8,594 nt of DNA from CAYYGL01 sp964471235 (GTDB lineage: Bacteria > Calditrichota > Calditrichia > RBG-13-44-9 > J075). Below, piece after piece: positions 5,433 through 8,594 of this stretch. A program made the translations under genes and the position numbers. The stretch lies in contig CAYYGL010000204.1 in assembly GCA_964471235.1 (NCBI GenBank), forward strand, positions 1-8,594. Reading direction: 5' to 3'. Position 1 is the first letter of the stretch. Every line of letters starts with the position of its first letter. A model generated the notes under the pieces. It was not told where the DNA came from. It made no database searches and saw only the letters and a program-made list of their open reading frames with translations.

Positions 5433-6788
5433 TCATTTCCCTTCCCCCAGCGCTTGCTGTAACTGCTTAAAAATCTCAGCGGCATCCAACTGATTGGAAT
5501 CCTGGAGCCCCCGGGCAATTTCCATCAAAGCGCGGTCCTGGGCTTCTCCCTTTTCTTTTGCAACGGAATACGGTGTGCGATGGAAGGTGACCATGCTGTA
5601 CCTGGAATAAAATTTCCCGGGATAGCTCTGTTCCAATAACAGTTCAATTTTCTTTTTCATCTGAAACACCGGGTCCGCCACTTTATCCCGCATTTCAATA
5701 AAATTATCCAGCGCCAAATCGGCAATGGCATCGGTATCCGGTTTTCGGTTCTTCTGGTATTCCGCAAACACAGTTTCCCAATCCGTCCCGTGCTTTTCTA
5801 TTACCTGTTTTAAAACGGTGCAGTCTTCAAACGCACAATTCATTCCCTGCCCATAGAAGGGCACAATGGCGTGTGCGGCATCGCCCAACAGGAGCGCTTT
5901 TCCGTTTACCTGCCAGGGAAAGCATTTGATGGTGACCAGGCTGCCGGTGGGATTGCGGAAGAAATCTTCCTCCAGGGTGGGCATCAGCGGGAGGGCATCC
6001 GGGAACTCCCGGTGAAAAAATCGCGACAGTTTCAACGGGGTGTTCAGGGCGGCGAAACTGTGTTTTCCTTCAAACGGGTAAAACAGGGTGCAGGTGAAAC
6101 TGCGGTCGGGATTGGGCAGGGCAATTAGCATAAACGTCTCCCGGGGCCAGATGTGGAGCGCATTGGGGTCCATCCGGTAATCCCCGTCATCACCGGGTGG
6201 AATGGTGAGTTCTTTGTACCCATGTTCCAGAAAAGCCTGCTGGAGGTTAAACCGACCGCGCTTCTGCATTGCCAGCCGAACCGCCGAACCGGCGCCGTCA
6301 CAGCCGATCAATATCTCGGCATGAATCCTCTTTTCTTCCCGGTGCTTCTCATCATACAGCAGCACATCCCCGTGGTCAAAATCCACGTCCAGGCAGCGTT
6401 GATAAAAATAAAGGGACACATTGGAAAACTCTTCGGCAGTGTCCATGAGCACCTTGTTTAATCCCCCCCGGGAAACGGAATTGATCACCTCATGCGGTTT
6501 GGTGCCGTACGGTTGAAACGCCAGCTCGCCCTCCCGGGAATGGATCATTCTCCCTTTCATGGGGATGGCATTTTTCAACACCGCATCTGCCAGCCCGACT
6601 TCTTTCAGCGCGTGAATTCCGCGAGTCGACAACGCCAGGTTGATAGAACGACCGGCACTGATGCTCTCCTTGCGCATGTCCGGGCGACGCTCATACACAT
6701 CCACCCGGAAACCCTTTTTTGCCAGGTAAATTGCCAGCAGGGAACCGGCTAACCCGGCGCCGATGATGGTTACCTTTTCCGATGCCAT
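5433..6788 (-). CDS. kmo: Kynurenine 3-monooxygenase
   Basis: FAD-dependent aromatic hydroxylase converting L-kynurenine to 3-hydroxykynurenine with NADPH and O2. From the ATG at 6788 it is 451 aa, typical for bacterial Kmo without the eukaryotic membrane anchor. It shows the dinucleotide-binding VTIIGAGLAGS (6-16), GRSINLALSTRG (46-57), IGCDGAGSAVR (161-171), and LLLGDAAHAIVPFYGQGMN (299-317) with the FAD-binding GD at 302-303. R80, Y94, N362 and Y397 align by motif spacing with the known kynurenine-binding residues of human KMO (R85, Y99, N363, Y398), so it should be active. The frame is also open back to a GTG at 6890, but that would add 34 non-conserved residues before the FAD fold. A purine-rich GAGAGAG lies about 7 nt before the ATG. 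It follows kynU by 113 bp and probably shares its transcript. Confidence 0.95.
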   Translation of the reverse strand: MASEKVTIIGAGLAGSLLAIYLAKKGFRVDVYERRPDMRKESISAGRSINLALSTRGIHALKEVGLADAVLKNAIPMKGRMIHSREGELAFQPYGTKPHEVINSVSRGGLNKVLMDTAEEFSNVSLYFYQRCLDVDFDHGDVLLYDEKHREEKRIHAEILIGCDGAGSAVRLAMQKRGRFNLQQAFLEHGYKELTIPPGDDGDYRMDPNALHIWPRETFMLIALPNPDRSFTCTLFYPFEGKHSFAALNTPLKLSRFFHREFPDALPLMPTLEEDFFRNPTGSLVTIKCFPWQVNGKALLLGDAAHAIVPFYGQGMNCAFEDCTVLKQVIEKHGTDWETVFAEYQKNRKPDTDAIADLALDNFIEMRDKVADPVFQMKKKIELLLEQSYPGKFYSRYSMVTFHRTPYSVAKEKGEAQDRALMEIARGLQDSNQLDAAEIFKQLQQALGEGK

Positions 6789-6901
6789 TCTAACGCTCTC
6801 TCTTTTTCTCTGGTATTGTAAGGATTTGGGCGTCCGATACAAATGTGCCCGTGTTCCGTTTCCCCGTGCCCAACGGACCACCCATTCCACACTCTGGAAG
6901 T

Positions 6902-8176
6902 TTACTTTACCGATTGCAGTGCTTCTCTAAAAATTTCAACGAAATGATACACATCCGTAAACGAATTATACAGCGGCACCGGCGCCACCCGTATCACATC
7001 CGGCTCCCGCCAATCACACACCACCCCCGCTTCGGTTAAACGCTCGTATACCGTTTTTCCATGCTGCTCCACCACGATGGAAAGCTGGCACCCGCGGGCT
7101 TCGGTCTGTTTCGGTGTTAAGATTCGCACCCCTTCGGATGAGAGTTGCTTTAACAGAAACTCCAGGTAACCGGTTAGCCGCACACTTTTTTGCCGGAGCG
7201 CTGTCATCCCTGCTTCATCAAAAATTTCCAATGATGCCCGGAGCGCTGCCAGGGGCAAAATCGGGGGATTGCTTAACTGCCAGCCCTCTGCGGTGGGAAT
7301 GGGAGAAAACCGGTCGGGCATCCGAAAGCGGGTTTGCTTGTCATGCCCCCACCAGCCGGCAAAACGGGGCAGGTCCGGGGACCGGTGATGTTTCTCATGC
7401 ACAAAACAGCCGGCAATGCCACCCGGTCCGGCATTCAGGTATTTGTACGTGCACCAGACGGCAAAATCCACCTCCCAGTCGTGCAACTGCAATTCAATGT
7501 TACCGGCGCCGTGCGCCAGGTCGTAGCCCACCCGGCAGCCTTTCTCCCGCGCTTTTCGGGTGATGCGCTCCATATTAAATACCTGCCCGGTGTAATAGTT
7601 CACCCCGCCCGGGAGCACCAGGGCTATAGAATCGCCTTCCTGCTCTAAAAACGCTTCAATGTCTTCGGTGTGATGGATGACTTCCCCGTCCCGCAGGGGA
7701 AATTCAACAATCGCTTCCGCCGGGTCATACCCATGAAAGCGCACCTGGGAAGCGACGGCATAGCGATCCGAGGGGAAGGCATGGGCTTCGATGGCGATTT
7801 TAAACCGTTGCGGGGTGGGATGATAAAAAGAGACCATCATCAGGTGGAGGTTTACGGTCAGGGTGTTCATGTTTACCACCTCGGTGGGCAGGGCGCCTAC
7901 CAGGCGGGCGGTTTGTTCGGAAAGCAGTTCATGGTAGGGCATCCAGGGATGCCGGGCATGAAAATGCCCCTCCACGCCTAACCTTGCCCAATCCTCCAGC
8001 TCCTGTTGTACATAATCCGCGGCATGACGGGGCTGCAAGCCCAGGGAATTTCCACACAAATAAATTACCGGTGCCCCATCTTTTTTAAGGGGGATAGAAA
8101 AACGTTCCCGGTAGCTGGCAAGCGCATCGATTTTATCCAGTTCTATGGCAAACTCCCGCCCGATTTGAAACGGCAT
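6902..8176 (-). CDS. kynU: Kynureninase
   Basis: A 424-aa PLP-dependent hydrolase that cleaves 3-hydroxykynurenine (or kynurenine) to 3-hydroxyanthranilate (or anthranilate) plus L-alanine. Visible family marks are YLCGNSLGLQPR (39-50), EAHAFPSDRYA (130-140), YDLAHGAGN (218-226; D219 expected to contact the PLP ring), WCTYKYLNAGPGG (241-253; K245 is the expected Schiff-base lysine), FAGWWGH (272-278) and RVAPVPLYN (396-404; R396 expected to bind the substrate carboxylate). The length matches the family. The ATG at 8176 has GGGAAG at 8183-8188, 6 nt upstream. It is first in the kynU-kmo pair. With Kmo next door, 3-hydroxykynurenine is the likely substrate, pointing to 3-hydroxyanthranilate for quinolinate/NAD synthesis or tryptophan breakdown. 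No frameshift or missing catalytic residue was seen. Confidence 0.96.
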   Translation of the reverse strand: MPFQIGREFAIELDKIDALASYRERFSIPLKKDGAPVIYLCGNSLGLQPRHAADYVQQELEDWARLGVEGHFHARHPWMPYHELLSEQTARLVGALPTEVVNMNTLTVNLHLMMVSFYHPTPQRFKIAIEAHAFPSDRYAVASQVRFHGYDPAEAIVEFPLRDGEVIHHTEDIEAFLEQEGDSIALVLPGGVNYYTGQVFNMERITRKAREKGCRVGYDLAHGAGNIELQLHDWEVDFAVWCTYKYLNAGPGGIAGCFVHEKHHRSPDLPRFAGWWGHDKQTRFRMPDRFSPIPTAEGWQLSNPPILPLAALRASLEIFDEAGMTALRQKSVRLTGYLEFLLKQLSSEGVRILTPKQTEARGCQLSIVVEQHGKTVYERLTEAGVVCDWREPDVIRVAPVPLYNSFTDVYHFVEIFREALQSVK

Positions 8177-8191
8177 ATTTATCTTCCCGAT

Positions 8192-8206
8192 GTTGACGTG
8201 TTCAAC
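8192..8206. promoter_or_regulatory. Short inverted repeat upstream of kynU
   Basis: GTTGA-CGTGT-TCAAC is a 5-bp inverted repeat with a 5-bp centre, lying 16-30 bp upstream of the kynU start codon and beside its ribosome-binding sequence. It could be a repressor site or a small leader hairpin. It is short enough to be chance. Confidence 0.2.
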
Positions 8207-8270
8207 TCCATCCGGCTTTCAAAGAGACGCCTCAAATTGTAATACCGGGTCGGGGATGAAGCAAGGGAGA

Positions 8271-8349
8271 AGTTGGGAAGTTTGCAAGTTGGGAAGTTTG
8301 CAAGTTAGAAAGTTTGTAAGTTAGAAAGTTTGTAAGTTGGGACTTTTTG
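8271..8349. repeat. 16-bp tandem repeat, four full units and a partial
   Basis: Unit AGTTGGGAAGTTTGCA occurs exactly at 8271-8286 and 8287-8302. A variant, AGTTAGAAAGTTTGTA, occurs exactly twice at 8303-8318 and 8319-8334, and a broken fifth unit begins at 8335. Each unit is itself built from AGTT-type words. The paired pattern (two of one variant, then two of the other) suggests recent duplication by strand slippage. It is not a CRISPR, because the units touch without spacers. Confidence 0.9.
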
Positions 8350-8350
8350 T

Positions 8351-8390
8351 TTCAGCCTAACAGCCCACAGTCTATCAGCCTATCAGCCTA
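8351..8390. repeat. Imperfect 8-bp tandem repeat (TATCAGCC)
   Basis: TATCAGCC occurs exactly at 8373-8380 and 8381-8388. It is preceded by degenerate forms TTCAGCC, TAACAGCC and CACAGTC. It directly follows the 16-bp repeat but has an unrelated unit. Confidence 0.7.
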
Positions 8391-8464
8391 CCCTTATCCC
8401 CGCCGAGGGGTAAACCCCACGGTTCAGAGATGGAAGATGTTGTTTATGTGCCTCCCCCTTCGCC

Positions 8465-8520
8465 GATCGGATATCGGGTATCGTTGATCGGAAATCGCCT
8501 GCCTTGATGAGGAAATCGCC
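8465..8520. repeat. Short direct repeats of GATCGGAAATCG type
   Basis: GATCGGATATCG (8465-8476) and GATCGGAAATCG (8486-8497) differ at one position, and a third partial copy, GGAAATCGCC, lies at 8511-8520. AATCGCCA (8514-8521) is the exact reverse complement of TGGCGATT (8557-8564). These look like a degenerate intergenic repeat, and their function is unknown. Confidence 0.5.
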
Positions 8521-8594
8521 ATTCAAAATCATGCTCGTGGAACCGGGATATCAGATTGGCGATTGACGCGGTACGATTTGCGAAGTTCAATGTT

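Larger units (their letters stand above)
8177..8594. other. 418-bp repeat-rich intergenic region to the window edge
   Basis: No convincing gene is seen. From kynU outwards it contains the short inverted repeat at 8192-8206, a 16-bp tandem repeat (8271-8349), an 8-bp tandem repeat (8351-8390), overlapping C4/G4/C4 blocks (8398-8418) that can form alternative small hairpins, and a set of GATCGGAAATCG-like words (8465-8520). The kynU promoter should lie here on the minus strand, but no good -35/-10 pair was recognised. Confidence 0.6.

Noticed and set aside
6789..6890. Extension of kmo to a GTG start at 6890
   Set aside because: The added 34 residues are basic and unlike the family, which begins directly with the FAD-binding strand; the ATG at 6788 fits the usual length.
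5871..8242. Several plus-strand open frames of about 80-150 codons opposite kmo and kynU
   Set aside because: They overlap two well-identified enzymes, have no family motifs, and are expected opposite G+C-rich coding DNA.
8271..8390. CRISPR array
   Set aside because: The repeat units are 16 and 8 bp and contiguous, with no spacers and no cas genes.
8514..8564. AATCGCCA/TGGCGATT inverted repeat as a mobile-element end
   Set aside because: Only 8 bp with a 35-nt interval, no transposase and no target duplication.

Overview
The window looks like chromosomal DNA of a Gram-negative bacterium. It carries an ExbD-like inner-membrane/periplasmic protein, an envelope glycosyltransferase cluster and the FAD-dependent step of the kynurenine pathway, which needs O2. 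The kynurenine 3-monooxygenase and kynureninase resemble Bacteroidota-type enzymes. However, several genes have clear Shine-Dalgarno sequences (GGGGAGGT, AGGTGGAG, AGGAT), which most Bacteroidota lack. The gene-poor stretches carry short imperfect word repeats of a kind I associate with FCB-group genomes. A non-Bacteroidota FCB lineage (Calditrichota/KSB1-like) is my best guess, as inference only. No tRNA, rRNA, CRISPR array, transposase or phage gene is visible.

Layout. (1) 233-2896, minus strand: a compact three-gene operon, read from right to left. It encodes a 187-aa single-pass membrane protein, a 457-aa multipass membrane protein that is probably a GT-C-type glycosyltransferase, and a 239-aa DPM1-like GT2 glycosyltransferase. 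The junctions are a 1-nt stop/start overlap and a 7-nt gap. (2) 2897-3746: about 850 bp without a convincing gene. It has a degenerate inverted pair of CGCAGAG-type repeats, a very A+T-rich A-tract zone with a palindrome plus T-run, and, at its right end, a strong Shine-Dalgarno sequence followed by a hairpin. (3) 3747-4437, plus strand: a 56-codon small ORF and an ExbD-like gene one base apart. (4) 4451-4502: two perfect hairpins in tandem. (5) 4536-5270, plus strand: a DUF72/YecE-type protein. (6) 5433-8176, minus strand: kynU followed by kmo, convergent with the DUF72 gene. (7) 8177-8594: 418 bp of repeat-rich intergenic DNA ending at the window edge.

How the genes work together. The GT2 enzyme probably loads a sugar onto a polyprenyl phosphate at the cytoplasmic face. 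The multipass protein could then use that lipid-linked sugar at the outer face, and the 187-aa protein may supply a detached extracytoplasmic domain. Kmo and KynU convert L-kynurenine to 3-hydroxykynurenine and then to 3-hydroxyanthranilate plus alanine, which are middle steps of tryptophan degradation or of de novo NAD synthesis. The flanking steps (tryptophan dioxygenase, formamidase, 3-hydroxyanthranilate dioxygenase) are not in the window.

Base composition changes visibly near 4440. The left part is A+T-rich, while the DUF72 and kyn genes are clearly richer in G+C. Nothing here is certainly a new system. The parts most worth a second look are the structured leader and small ORF ahead of an atypical ExbD-like gene, the palindrome inside that gene's N-terminal coding region, and the split glycosyltransferase cluster.
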